DNA from: Candidatus Gallimonas caecicola
GTDB lineage: Bacteria > Bacillota > Clostridia > Christensenellales > Borkfalkiaceae
DNA length: 10,122 bases
Assembly: GCA_904394195.1 (NCBI GenBank)
Contig: CAJFNH010000033.1
Coordinates: 1-10,122 of the forward strand
Direction of reading: 5' to 3'
Below are positions 1 through 6,206 of this stretch, piece by piece. Position 1 is the first letter of the stretch. Each line of letters opens with the position of its first letter. The position numbers were made by a program, and so were the translations under genes. Below the pieces are notes generated by a model. The model was not told where the DNA came from. It saw nothing but the letters and a program-made list of their open reading frames with translations, and did no database searches.

Positions 1-1
1 T

Positions 2-667
2 TTGCTCACGGTGGACGCGATGACGGGGCAGGACGCCGTCACCGTTGCCGAAACGTTCAATGCGCGCCTGGGCGTGACGGGCGTCATCCTCACCAAGCTG
101 GACGGCGATACCCGCGGCGGCGCCTGTCTCTCCATCAAGGCGGTCACGGGCAAGCCCATCAAGTTCATCGGCGTGGGCGAAAAGCTCACCGATCTCGAGC
201 CCTTCTATCCCGACCGCATGGCGTCGCGCATCCTGGGCATGGGCGACGTGCTCTCCCTCATCGAAAAGGCGCAGGAGGCGGTCTCCGAGCAGCAGGCAAA
301 GGAGATGGAGCGCAAGATGCGCGAAAACTCCTTTACGCTCGCCGACTATCTCGACCAGTTCGAGGCGCTCAAAAAGATGGGCGGCGCGTCGGCGCTCATG
401 GGCATGCTTCCCGGAAGTAAGCTCAAGATCAAAGAGGGCGATCTGGACGAAAAGAAGATCGAGCGCACCCGTGCGATCATCCTGTCCATGACGCCCAGAG
501 AGCGCGACAATCCGCAGATCATCAACTCCTCCCGCAAGCGGCGTATCGCGCTCGGCTCGGGCACGACGGTGCAGGAGATCAATCAGCTGTTAAAGCAGTT
601 CGAGCAGACCAAGCTTCTGATGAAGCAGATGAAGGGCGGGAAAGGCAGAATGAGGCTGCCCTTTTAA
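2..667 (+). CDS. ffh: Signal recognition particle protein Ffh (SRP54), 3' part
   Basis: This is the C-terminal half of the SRP GTPase, which binds 4.5S RNA and the signal sequences of nascent membrane proteins and docks with FtsY. The 5' end lies outside the window; the first codon here, TTG, is an internal leucine. The visible part holds the end of the G domain, with the TKLDGDTRGG guanine-specificity motif at visible residues 32-41 and the closing GVGEK loop. The methionine-rich M domain follows from about residue 90, with the MGMLPG finger-loop region and the RNA-binding segment around SSRKRRIALGSGT. About 221 residues remain of a family length near 440-450. It ends in a basic Lys/Met-rich tail. 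Ffh next to rpsP is a standard Bacillota arrangement. Identity is certain; only the N-terminal part is missing. Confidence 0.97.
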   Translation: MLTVDAMTGQDAVTVAETFNARLGVTGVILTKLDGDTRGGACLSIKAVTGKPIKFIGVGEKLTDLEPFYPDRMASRILGMGDVLSLIEKAQEAVSEQQAKEMERKMRENSFTLADYLDQFEALKKMGGASALMGMLPGSKLKIKEGDLDEKKIERTRAIILSMTPRERDNPQIINSSRKRRIALGSGTTVQEINQLLKQFEQTKLLMKQMKGGKGRMRLPF

Positions 668-679
668 CAAGGCGTTTTT

Positions 680-695
680 CCGCGCTCGGGCGCGG
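680..695 (+). other. GC-rich hairpin between ffh and rpsP
   Basis: CCGCGC (680-685) pairs perfectly with GCGCGG (690-695) around a four-base loop. No T-run follows it, so it does not look like an intrinsic terminator. It could be an mRNA processing or stability element between the two cotranscribed genes. The structure is read directly from the sequence; the role is a guess. Confidence 0.35.
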
Positions 696-739
696 CGGAC
701 GGATAAATCAAGAAAAACAAATTTCGGAGGTCAGGTATT

Positions 740-1030
740 ATGGTCAAAATGAGATTGGTGCGCATGGGCGACAAGAAGTCCCCCGTGTACCGTATCGTGG
801 TCGTGGACGCGCGCAAGGCGGCAACGGGTGAGTATATCGAGAAGATCGGCTTCTACGATCCCAAGTCGGAGCCTGCAACGCTCACGGTGGACGTGGAGAA
901 GGCGAAGGAGTGGCTTGCAAAGGGCGTTCAGCCCACCGAGACGGTGAGGAGCATTCTCATCCGCTCGGGGGCGATGGAGAAGCCCGCAAAACTCTCGCCC
1001 TCCAAGACCAAGACGAAGAAAAAGAAGTAA
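740..1030 (+). CDS. rpsP: 30S ribosomal protein S16
   Basis: S16 is a small-subunit protein that binds 16S rRNA and helps early 30S assembly. The 96-residue product has the family signature at its N-terminus (KMRLVRMGDKKSPVYRIVV), then the IEKIGFYDPKSEP stretch and the VEKAKEWLAKGVQPTETVRSIL helix region. It ends in a lysine-rich tail (SKTKTKKKK) typical of flexible S16 C-termini. The ATG at 740 is set by GGAGG at 726-730. It lies 72 bases after ffh and is probably cotranscribed with it. Length and all motifs fit the family. What follows is unusual: instead of khpA directly, there is a 180-base gap and an unrelated membrane-protein gene. Confidence 0.98.
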   Translation: MVKMRLVRMGDKKSPVYRIVVVDARKAATGEYIEKIGFYDPKSEPATLTVDVEKAKEWLAKGVQPTETVRSILIRSGAMEKPAKLSPSKTKTKKKK

Positions 1031-1210
1031 TCTTCGCGCAATTTTTGCGAAAAGCGCTTGCATGTTCAGATGCCTTGCGGCATATGCCCTGCGGCGGCAG
1101 GTAATTCTGCTTCGAAAAAAGACATTGCTTTTTGCGGTGGTGATATTCTACGCTGCGGCAATGAATGCGGCAAGCAATCAGAAACTTCCATGCGTCGGAG
1201 GGCTTAGGTC
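1031..1210 (+). other. Intergenic region with short repeat and candidate extended -10
   Basis: This 180-base gap between rpsP and the membrane-protein gene has no convincing terminator. It contains an imperfect 12-base tandem repeat (TGCGGCAATGAA at 1154-1165, TGCGGCAAGCAA at 1166-1177, 10 of 12 identical). ATTGCTT (1124-1130) is complementary to AAGCAAT (1172-1178), so a long-range stem in the RNA is possible. TGATATTCT at 1141-1149 resembles an extended -10 element, without a good -35. A short open frame (1062-1214, 50 codons) ends in an ATGA overlap with the next gene, but it has no ribosome binding site. GGAGGG at 1197-1202 serves the next gene. Confidence 0.3.
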
Positions 1211-1756
1211 ATGAATCACCGTATTTTAACATGGGGATCCACCGTTCTCGCGATCGGCGGCGCCGTTTGTTCCGTCGTTGCATCAAGGACGCAGGGGGCG
1301 CTTAGTACCGCTTTATGGGTTATCGGAATTGTGCTTTTTGTGATCGGCATTGTCGGACTGATTTTCTCTGAAAAACACGATCAGAAAGAGCGTGGCGAAA
1401 AAATGGCGGAGGAACGCGCCGCACTGGAACAGGCAAAGTATCTCCTGTTTCTCTATGTGGGCAAGAAAAAACGCCTCGGCACGCCGACGGAAAAGGATCA
1501 TTTTTCCTTTGAAGCCTATCTGACGGAGGACAGAGCTGAAGTCGAAAGCTATCTTGACGGTTCGATGCCCGAAAGTAAGCTCGAACGTTTCGGCGAAGAT
1601 TTTGTCCGGTCGGTCTGGTCGCTCGACATTTCCGTGAAAGAACTTTCCGATCTGAAGGGAAAAGTGATCTTTGTCAGTCAGTCCGAGTATGAAGTCATGC
1701 GCTATTCCGAGGCATATCGCAAGTTTTTCGCAAATAACGAGATTGTTTCGCTCTGA
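1211..1756 (+). CDS. Two-helix membrane protein of unknown function
   Basis: I do not recognise this 181-residue protein. It starts at the ATG served by GGAGGG at 1197-1202. Two hydrophobic segments sit at the N-terminus (about residues 6-25 and 31-52) with a short Ser/Arg/Thr/Gln/Gly turn between them, which suggests a membrane hairpin. A charged helix follows (about 53-75, Lys/Glu/Arg-rich), and then a soluble, mixed-charge domain of about 105 residues with no cysteines and no catalytic motif I can name. By hand count, two 60-base lines of this gene have 33 and 28 G+C, against 40 in a feoB line, and it uses AT-ending codons freely. It interrupts the normally adjacent rpsP and khpA, so insertion or transfer is likely. 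It is a real gene by its RBS and coding pattern; the function is unknown. Confidence 0.8.
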   Translation: MNHRILTWGSTVLAIGGAVCSVVASRTQGALSTALWVIGIVLFVIGIVGLIFSEKHDQKERGEKMAEERAALEQAKYLLFLYVGKKKRLGTPTEKDHFSFEAYLTEDRAEVESYLDGSMPESKLERFGEDFVRSVWSLDISVKELSDLKGKVIFVSQSEYEVMRYSEAYRKFFANNEIVSL

Positions 1757-1824
1757 CAGGGCGCAGAAAAACAAAAATCAAACACCTCTTTCCCAAACAC
1801 ACCGTAAATACAGGAGGAAACAAC

Positions 1825-2067
1825 ATGCTGGAACTCATCAAGTATATCGTCGGCCAGTTTGCCGAGGATAAGGAGAATGTCTCCTACGAAGTGGAGGAGA
1901 CGGAGGATACCATCAACGTGACTGTGCTTCTGTCCGATTCGGATATGGGCAAGGTCATCGGCAAGCAGGGCAAGATCGCCAAGGCGCTGCGCACGCTGGT
2001 GCGTGCCGCCACGCCCAAGGACAGCAAAAAGTACAGCGTCGAGATCAAGGAACGCTCGGCGCAGTGA
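1825..2067 (+). CDS. khpA: KhpA, KH-domain RNA-binding protein
   Basis: This 80-residue protein is the YlqC/KhpA family: a single KH domain that binds RNA and, in other Bacillota, partners with KhpB (Jag/EloR) in RNA regulation and cell-envelope control. The GxxG RNA-binding loop is GKQG at residues 46-49 within MGKVIGKQGKIAKALRTL, flanked by the expected strands and the C-terminal YSVEIKE strand. The ATG is set by GGAGG at 1813-1817. The leader upstream (1757-1812) is A/C-rich and appears unstructured. The gene normally lies directly between rpsP and rimM; here it is separated from rpsP by a foreign-looking gene and closed by a terminator. Identity is very likely; the partner KhpB is not in the window. 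Confidence 0.95.
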   Translation: MLELIKYIVGQFAEDKENVSYEVEETEDTINVTVLLSDSDMGKVIGKQGKIAKALRTLVRAATPKDSKKYSVEIKERSAQ

Positions 2068-2072
2068 AGGAT

Positions 2073-2097
2073 GCCCGCCCTCTGTGGCGGGCTTTTT
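2073..2097 (+). terminator. Intrinsic terminator after khpA
   Basis: GCCCGCC (2073-2079) pairs perfectly with GGCGGGC (2086-2092) around a six-base loop, followed directly by TTTTT. It starts six bases after the khpA stop and ends only 11 bases before the ribosome binding site of the next gene. It closes the ffh-rpsP-khpA block where rimM would normally begin. Confidence 0.88.
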
Positions 2098-2116
2098 ACA
2101 GACAAAAGAGGGGATC

Positions 2117-2827
2117 ATGGGAATGATTGCGGCAAAATGCGCCTTCTGCGGTGCGCCGCTTGAAATGGACGCCCGCGCCGGCGGCTTCTGTCCGTACTGC
2201 GGCAGCAAATATCTTGCCGAGGGCGGCCTTGCCGGGGCGGCGCGGCCCTGCGGCGTGCACTTTGAACGGTTTCTTGCATTTGAAAAGCTGGGGCATACGG
2301 CGGAAGCCGCAGCGGTCGCCGAGGAGATGACAAAACTCTTTCCGCAGGAGAGTATCTCATGGGCATGCCTTGCGCGCGCCTGCGCGGCGGAGGCGTCCGA
2401 CTGCCTGCACCGCGCCGAGGCGAACTTCAGCGGCGATAAGATCATGGGCGACGACGGGAAACTGCGGTCCTTCCCCCTGTCCGCCAAGACCATCCGTGCA
2501 AATTGCGGCGCTCCCGCGCAGGGAAGACATTCGTACGACGGGCAGGTTTGTTCCATCGCCTCCGATTTTTACAGGGCGGAAACGCGCCTGTTCCATGCCG
2601 ACCGGGCGGCGGACAGCATGAACAGCCTTTCCGGAAGTGCCCGGGAGGAGGATAAGGACTTCCTTGAGGAGACGCGGCGTATCTGCGCGCGCGTACGGGA
2701 GCGGAAGAATTCGCTTGCGGCGCAGATCGATCGTTCGGCGGCAGCGCACCGCCGTACGCGTGAGGTCGTTCTGACTGTGATCGCCGTGGCGGCGATCGTG
2801 ATCGTTCTCATTGCAGAATACCTGTAA
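2117..2827 (+). CDS. Zinc-ribbon protein with C-terminal membrane anchor, unknown function
   Basis: This 236-residue protein belongs to no family I can name. Its N-terminus is a zinc ribbon: Cys8-x2-Cys11 and Cys25-x2-Cys28, in the contexts CAFCG and CPYCG. A helical, alanine- and glutamate-rich middle (about 45-210) could be TPR-like, since AFEKLGHTAEAAAVAEEMTK resembles such a helix pair, but this is weak. The last 20 residues (about 216-234) are one hydrophobic helix, so it is probably tail-anchored with the ribbon in the cytoplasm. The ATG at 2117 lies five bases after GAGG (2108-2111); a second in-frame ATG at 2123 is possible. A longer open frame reaching back into khpA lacks family sense and an RBS. 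No promoter is visible between the khpA terminator and the start. Confidence 0.82.
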   Translation: MGMIAAKCAFCGAPLEMDARAGGFCPYCGSKYLAEGGLAGAARPCGVHFERFLAFEKLGHTAEAAAVAEEMTKLFPQESISWACLARACAAEASDCLHRAEANFSGDKIMGDDGKLRSFPLSAKTIRANCGAPAQGRHSYDGQVCSIASDFYRAETRLFHADRAADSMNSLSGSAREEDKDFLEETRRICARVRERKNSLAAQIDRSAAAHRRTREVVLTVIAVAAIVIVLIAEYL

Positions 2828-2837
2828 GGAGGGGAAC

Positions 2838-3842
2838 ATGGAGCTGGGCATCGTGGGCGCGGGCTGGCGCGCGGAGATGTGGATCTCGCTCATCAACAAA
2901 TTGCAGGGCGTGCATATAACGGCGGTGCTCTGCCGCAACGGGGCGCGCGGGGAAGAGCTGCACGGACGCTACGGCGTGCCCATCGTTTCCGACGCCGCAT
3001 CGCTGTGCGCGAGCGGCTGCAGCGCCGTGCTCGTGTGCGTATCCAAACAGAATAACTGCGCGGTGGCGCGCGAGTACCTTTCCCGCGGGCTGCGCGTGCT
3101 GTGCGAGACGCCCGCAGGCATGAACGAAGGGGAGCGCGCGGCGCTCCTGCACTATGGCGCCGACAAGTTGCAGTTTGCCGAACAGTTCCCGCTGCAGCCC
3201 CGCTTTGCGGCGCTGAAGAAGTGCCTGGAGGGGGGTGCGCTCGGCGCGGTGCATACGCTCTGGCTCTCCTGCTGCCACGGCTATCACGCCGCCGCGCTCG
3301 CGCGCTTCCTGCTGGATACGTGCGGCGAGGTGCCCGAAGTGCATGTGCTGCGCACGCAGGACGACTATGCCGAAACGCAGTGGCGGGGCGCCCCGCGGGA
3401 GGGAGTGCATGCGCACGATCGGCTCGTGAGCCTGCTCTCTTTCGGCCGGAAGCGCGCGTTCATCGATTTTTCGCATGCACAGTACTTTTCCGCCATCCGC
3501 GCGGACCGCGTGCTCGTGCAGGGCACGCACGGCGAACTGCTCAACGGCAGCGGCATGCGCCTTGTGCAGGGCGAGGCGGCTGCGCTCTCCATGCAGCCGA
3601 TCTATGGCGGGCAGGGGTGCGACCTGGGCGCGCCCGATCTCATCTCGATATCGCTGAATGGCGAAATTTTGTATCGCAATCCCTTCTGCGGGCTGCGCTT
3701 GAGCGAGGAGGAGATCGGCATGGCGTCCTGCCTGATGCGCGCATGCGAGGCGTTTTCCGGCAGAGCCGCCGGGTATCCCGCGGCGGAAGCGGCGCTCGAC
3801 GCCGCCATTGCGCAGAACATGAGCGCTCTCTCCGCCCGATAG
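2838..3842 (+). CDS. Gfo/Idh/MocA-type NAD(P)-dependent oxidoreductase
   Basis: This 334-residue protein has the architecture of the Gfo/Idh/MocA family, which oxidises or reduces sugars, inositols and related compounds. The N-terminal Rossmann fold shows the GIVGAGW nucleotide loop (Gly4, Gly7, Gly9). The family motif EKP near residue 90 reads Glu90-Thr91-Pro92, so the lysine thought to act in catalysis is absent. A GALGAVHTLWLSCCHGYH stretch (133-150) opens the C-terminal domain, with His147 and His150 as candidate catalytic histidines. The start at 2838 is fixed by AAGGAGGGG at 2826-2834; an earlier in-frame ATG (2811) would add nine residues inside the upstream gene. It follows the zinc-ribbon gene by 10 bases, so the two are likely cotranscribed. 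Family assignment is good; the substrate cannot be told. Confidence 0.85.
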   Translation: MELGIVGAGWRAEMWISLINKLQGVHITAVLCRNGARGEELHGRYGVPIVSDAASLCASGCSAVLVCVSKQNNCAVAREYLSRGLRVLCETPAGMNEGERAALLHYGADKLQFAEQFPLQPRFAALKKCLEGGALGAVHTLWLSCCHGYHAAALARFLLDTCGEVPEVHVLRTQDDYAETQWRGAPREGVHAHDRLVSLLSFGRKRAFIDFSHAQYFSAIRADRVLVQGTHGELLNGSGMRLVQGEAAALSMQPIYGGQGCDLGAPDLISISLNGEILYRNPFCGLRLSEEEIGMASCLMRACEAFSGRAAGYPAAEAALDAAIAQNMSALSAR

Positions 3843-3893
3843 TGCATGTATGAAAGTTTCTCCGCCGCACAAACTGTGTGCAAGGAGGAAAGT

Positions 3894-4139
3894 ATGGTAT
3901 TTTTCAACGTCTTGTCGTATATCCTCGTGCTCCTTGGGGCGCTCAACTGGGGGATGTTCGGCATTTTTGACTTTAACCTTGTCTCCGCCATCTTCGGCGG
4001 GGCGCGCTCGGTGGGCTCTATCATCGTCTACTGCATCATTGCGGCGGCTGCGATCTGGCTCATCATCTCGCCCATCATCACCAACGGGATGCTCAAATTG
4101 CAGGGCAACCGCGAGGCGCGCGCCGTCAGACAGAACTGA
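3894..4139 (+). CDS. DUF378 family small membrane protein
   Basis: The 81-residue product matches the DUF378 (YuzA-like) pattern: a first membrane helix containing LVLLGALNWGMFGIFDFNLV, with the characteristic GxLNWG-x-GxF(D/N)FxLV block, then SAIFGG and a second helix (about 45-65, IIVYCIIAAAAIWLIISPII). The C-terminus is short and basic. The function of this family is not established. The ATG is set by AAGGAGG at 3882-3888 with five-base spacing; a longer open frame from 3846 is not supported by an RBS. A five-base-pair hairpin (GCACA 3867-3871, TGTGC 3877-3881) sits just before the RBS. The gene ends the zinc-ribbon and oxidoreductase cluster and is followed by a strong terminator. Confidence 0.88.
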   Translation: MVFFNVLSYILVLLGALNWGMFGIFDFNLVSAIFGGARSVGSIIVYCIIAAAAIWLIISPIITNGMLKLQGNREARAVRQN

Positions 4140-4140
4140 A

Positions 4141-4169
4141 CGGACATAAAAATGCGAACGGGGCATAAA
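4141..4169 (+). promoter_or_regulatory. Weak candidate promoter inside the terminator, for feoA
   Basis: CGGACA (4141-4146, four of six to TTGACA) and CATAAA (4164-4169, four of six to TATAAT) are spaced by 17 bases. A transcript starting near 4176 would lack the left arm of the 4148-4191 hairpin and so could escape it and reach feoA. This is suggestive only; a match this weak can occur by chance. Confidence 0.2.
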
Positions 4170-4191
4170 CGCGCTCCCGTTCGCATTTTTT
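4148..4191 (+). terminator. Strong intrinsic terminator between the DUF378 gene and feoA
   Basis: AATGCGAACGGG (4151-4162) is fully complementary to CCCGTTCGCATT (4176-4187). Flanking AAA and TTT extend the stem to about 15 pairs, with a 13-base loop and a T-run on the 3' side. The A-run on the 5' side could make it work on both strands. It ends about nine bases before the feoA ribosome binding site. Confidence 0.9.
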
Positions 4192-4209
4192 ATATTGCCG
4201 GAGGTGTGT

Positions 4210-4431
4210 ATGACGTTGGATGAGGCAAAAGAGGGGGAGGTACTGCGCGTGACGCTTCTGCATGCGGAGGGAAGCCTTGCGCAGCGCCTGCGCGCGCTGG
4301 GGCTGGGCGAAGGGGAAACGTTCACCCTTCTGCGCGCGACCCGCGGGAGAAGGGTATTCTATGTGCGCACGGCGCGGGCGACGGCGGCGCTCGGGGCGGA
4401 GAGCGCGCGCCTCATCGGGGTGGAGAAGTGA
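4210..4431 (+). CDS. feoA: Ferrous iron transport protein A
   Basis: FeoA is a small cytoplasmic SH3-like protein needed for FeoB-driven Fe(II) uptake. The 73-residue product opens with TLDEAKEGEVLRV, has the RLRALGLGEGETFTLLR core (family pattern RL..LGL..G..v.l...) and ends with the expected strand SARLIGVEK. The ATG at 4210 follows GGAGG at 4200-4204 with five-base spacing. An upstream in-frame TTG at 4195 would place the RBS inside the gene. Its stop overlaps the GTG start of feoB, so the two are translationally coupled. No FeoC follows and no Fur-like box is evident upstream. Assignment is supported both by sequence and by its position before feoB. Confidence 0.92.
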   Translation: MTLDEAKEGEVLRVTLLHAEGSLAQRLRALGLGEGETFTLLRATRGRRVFYVRTARATAALGAESARLIGVEK

Positions 4432-6206
4432 AGGTCTACCTTCTCGGAAATCCCAATGCGGGCAAGAGCACCCTCTTCAACGCGCTCACGCGCGCGCATG
4501 CGCATGTGGGCAACTGGCACGGCGTCACGGTGAACGCGCTTGCGGCGGAGGGCACCTTCGGTACGGGAAGGGCCACCTATGTCGATCTGCCCGGTATCTA
4601 TACGGCACAGGGCAGGAGCATGGAGGAAAAGGCGGCGCGCGCGGCGCTGGACGCCGACCCCGAAGCTCCCGTTCTGTTCGTGGCGGAGTGTTCCTCGCTT
4701 ACCCACTCCCTTCCGTTGCTGTTCGCGCTGTGCGCGGGGCGGCGCGCGGCAGTGGCGCTCACCAAAAAAAGGCAGTTCCTGCGGCGGGGCGGCAAGGTGG
4801 AGGAGCGCGCTCTCTCCCGCATGCTGGGCGTTCCTGTGTTCTGTGCGGAAGGGCTTGCGCGCAGGGAACTTGCCGGGGCGGCGGCGCAGCTTCTGGCGGC
4901 GCAGCCCGTGCACGGCAGTATGCCGCAGCTCTCCCCGGACGTCTACACGCCCGCGCGGGATACGCCCTCGCGCGCCGAGGCGCTGCTCATGCGCGGCGCG
5001 TTCAGCATCCCGCTCTTTGTCCTTCTGCTGGCGGCGGCGTTTTTTTTGACCTTTGCCCCGCACATGCCGGGAGATCTGCTGAAAGAAGGGATCGCATCCC
5101 TCTTTTCCGCCCTGTCGGGGGCGGCGGAGAGGGGAATCTCCTCGCCCGTGCTGCGCAGCCTGCTCGCCGACGGCCTGCTTCCCGCGCTGGGTACGGTGCT
5201 CGGGTTTCTGCCGCAGATCCTCATGCTCTTTTTCTTTCTCATCGTGCTGGAAGAAAGCGGCCTTCTGTCCCGCCTTGCCGCCCTCACGGACGGCGCTTTT
5301 TCGGCGGTGGGGCTCAACGGAAGGGCGGTGTTTTCCATCGTCATGGGCTTCGGCTGTACGGCGGCTGCCGTGCTCACCACGCGCGCTCTGGACGACAAGC
5401 GGGTGCAGCGGCGCACCGTCTTGTGCCTGCCGTACATATCGTGCAGCGCAAAGCTGCCCGTCTATCTCACGCTCGCGTCCTCCGTCTTTCCGGATCCCTT
5501 TCCCGCGGTGCTCCTTCTGTACGCGCTGGGGGTGGCGATCGCGCTCCTGGCGGCGCTCGCCACGCGCTCGGAGGAGCGCGCGCCCTTTGTCATGGAACTT
5601 GCCCCGCTGCAATGTCCGCAGCCGCTTTTTGTCGTCAGATCCTTGCTCTTTCAGGCAAAACAGTTTATAATAAAGACGGCGACGATCATTCTCGCCTTTC
5701 TGCTTGCCAGCTGGCTGCTCTCCTCCTTTGACTGGCACATGCGCCTGTGCGGGGTGCAGGAGAGCATGCTTGCCTCCCTCTGCAAAGGGCTTGCGTGGCT
5801 GTTCGCGCCCGCGGGCATGCACGACTGGCGCATCGCCTATGCCGCGCTCTCGGGGCTGGTCGCCAAGGAAAACGTTGCCGGCGCCCTCGCCATGCTGTGC
5901 GGGGGATTTGAATACGGCGCGGCGTCCGCCTTCGCGCTCGCCGTGTTCGTGCTTACCTGTTCGCCCTGCGTTTCCGCCATCGCCGCAACGGCGCACGAAC
6001 TCGGCTGGAAACGTGCGCTGCTCTATGCCGCGCTGCAGACGGTCTCCGCGCTGCTCCTGTCCTATCTCGCCTACTTTTTTGCATCGGGCGGCGCGCCGTA
6101 TGCGCTGCTTGCCGCGCTGCCCGTCATCGCATTTCTTCTGTTGAGAAAACGCCATGAAAGAATTCACCGTCCGCGAAAACACCACGCTCGCCGCCTTCAC
6201 AGATAA
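4428..6206 (+). CDS. feoB: Ferrous iron transporter FeoB, short form with degenerate G domain
   Basis: FeoB is the membrane Fe(II) permease with an N-terminal G-protein domain. The GTG start at 4428 overlaps the feoA stop. The G1 loop GNPNAGKST (7-15), switch I VGNWHGVTVN (27-36, Thr34) and G3 DLPG (53-56) are present. The G4 motif, normally NxxD, reads Thr112-Lys-Lys-Arg115, and the usual VVDATNL segment reads FVAECSSL. The GDI linker of about 100 residues is nearly absent: the first membrane helix starts near 192. The transport core is well kept: LGFLPQILMLFFFLIVLEESG, MGFGC, CSAKLPVY, LVAKENV, SPCVSAIAAT. At 592 residues it is about 100 shorter than typical FeoB. It overlaps the next gene by 53 bases. 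Iron transport is likely; guanine selectivity is doubtful. Confidence 0.93.
   Translation: MKVYLLGNPNAGKSTLFNALTRAHAHVGNWHGVTVNALAAEGTFGTGRATYVDLPGIYTAQGRSMEEKAARAALDADPEAPVLFVAECSSLTHSLPLLFALCAGRRAAVALTKKRQFLRRGGKVEERALSRMLGVPVFCAEGLARRELAGAAAQLLAAQPVHGSMPQLSPDVYTPARDTPSRAEALLMRGAFSIPLFVLLLAAAFFLTFAPHMPGDLLKEGIASLFSALSGAAERGISSPVLRSLLADGLLPALGTVLGFLPQILMLFFFLIVLEESGLLSRLAALTDGAFSAVGLNGRAVFSIVMGFGCTAAAVLTTRALDDKRVQRRTVLCLPYISCSAKLPVYLTLASSVFPDPFPAVLLLYALGVAIALLAALATRSEERAPFVMELAPLQCPQPLFVVRSLLFQAKQFIIKTATIILAFLLASWLLSSFDWHMRLCGVQESMLASLCKGLAWLFAPAGMHDWRIAYAALSGLVAKENVAGALAMLCGGFEYGAASAFALAVFVLTCSPCVSAIAATAHELGWKRALLYAALQTVSALLLSYLAYFFASGGAPYALLAALPVIAFLLLRKRHERIHRPRKHHARRLHR

Noticed and set aside
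680..695. Terminator between ffh and rpsP
   Set aside because: The hairpin is perfect but no T-run follows, and ffh-rpsP are normally cotranscribed.
2003..2116. Longer form of the zinc-ribbon protein starting inside khpA
   Set aside because: The extra residues are an Arg/Ser-rich out-of-phase reading of khpA and the terminator, with no RBS; ATG 2117 has GAGG at good spacing.
4140..4210. Fur box before feoA
   Set aside because: No stretch resembling the inverted GATAATGATAAT repeat is present; the region is taken up by the terminator hairpin.
4262..5731. Long + strand frame overlapping feoA and feoB in another phase
   Set aside because: Its translation is low-complexity Arg/Ala/Gly, whereas feoA and feoB in the other phases carry all the motifs.
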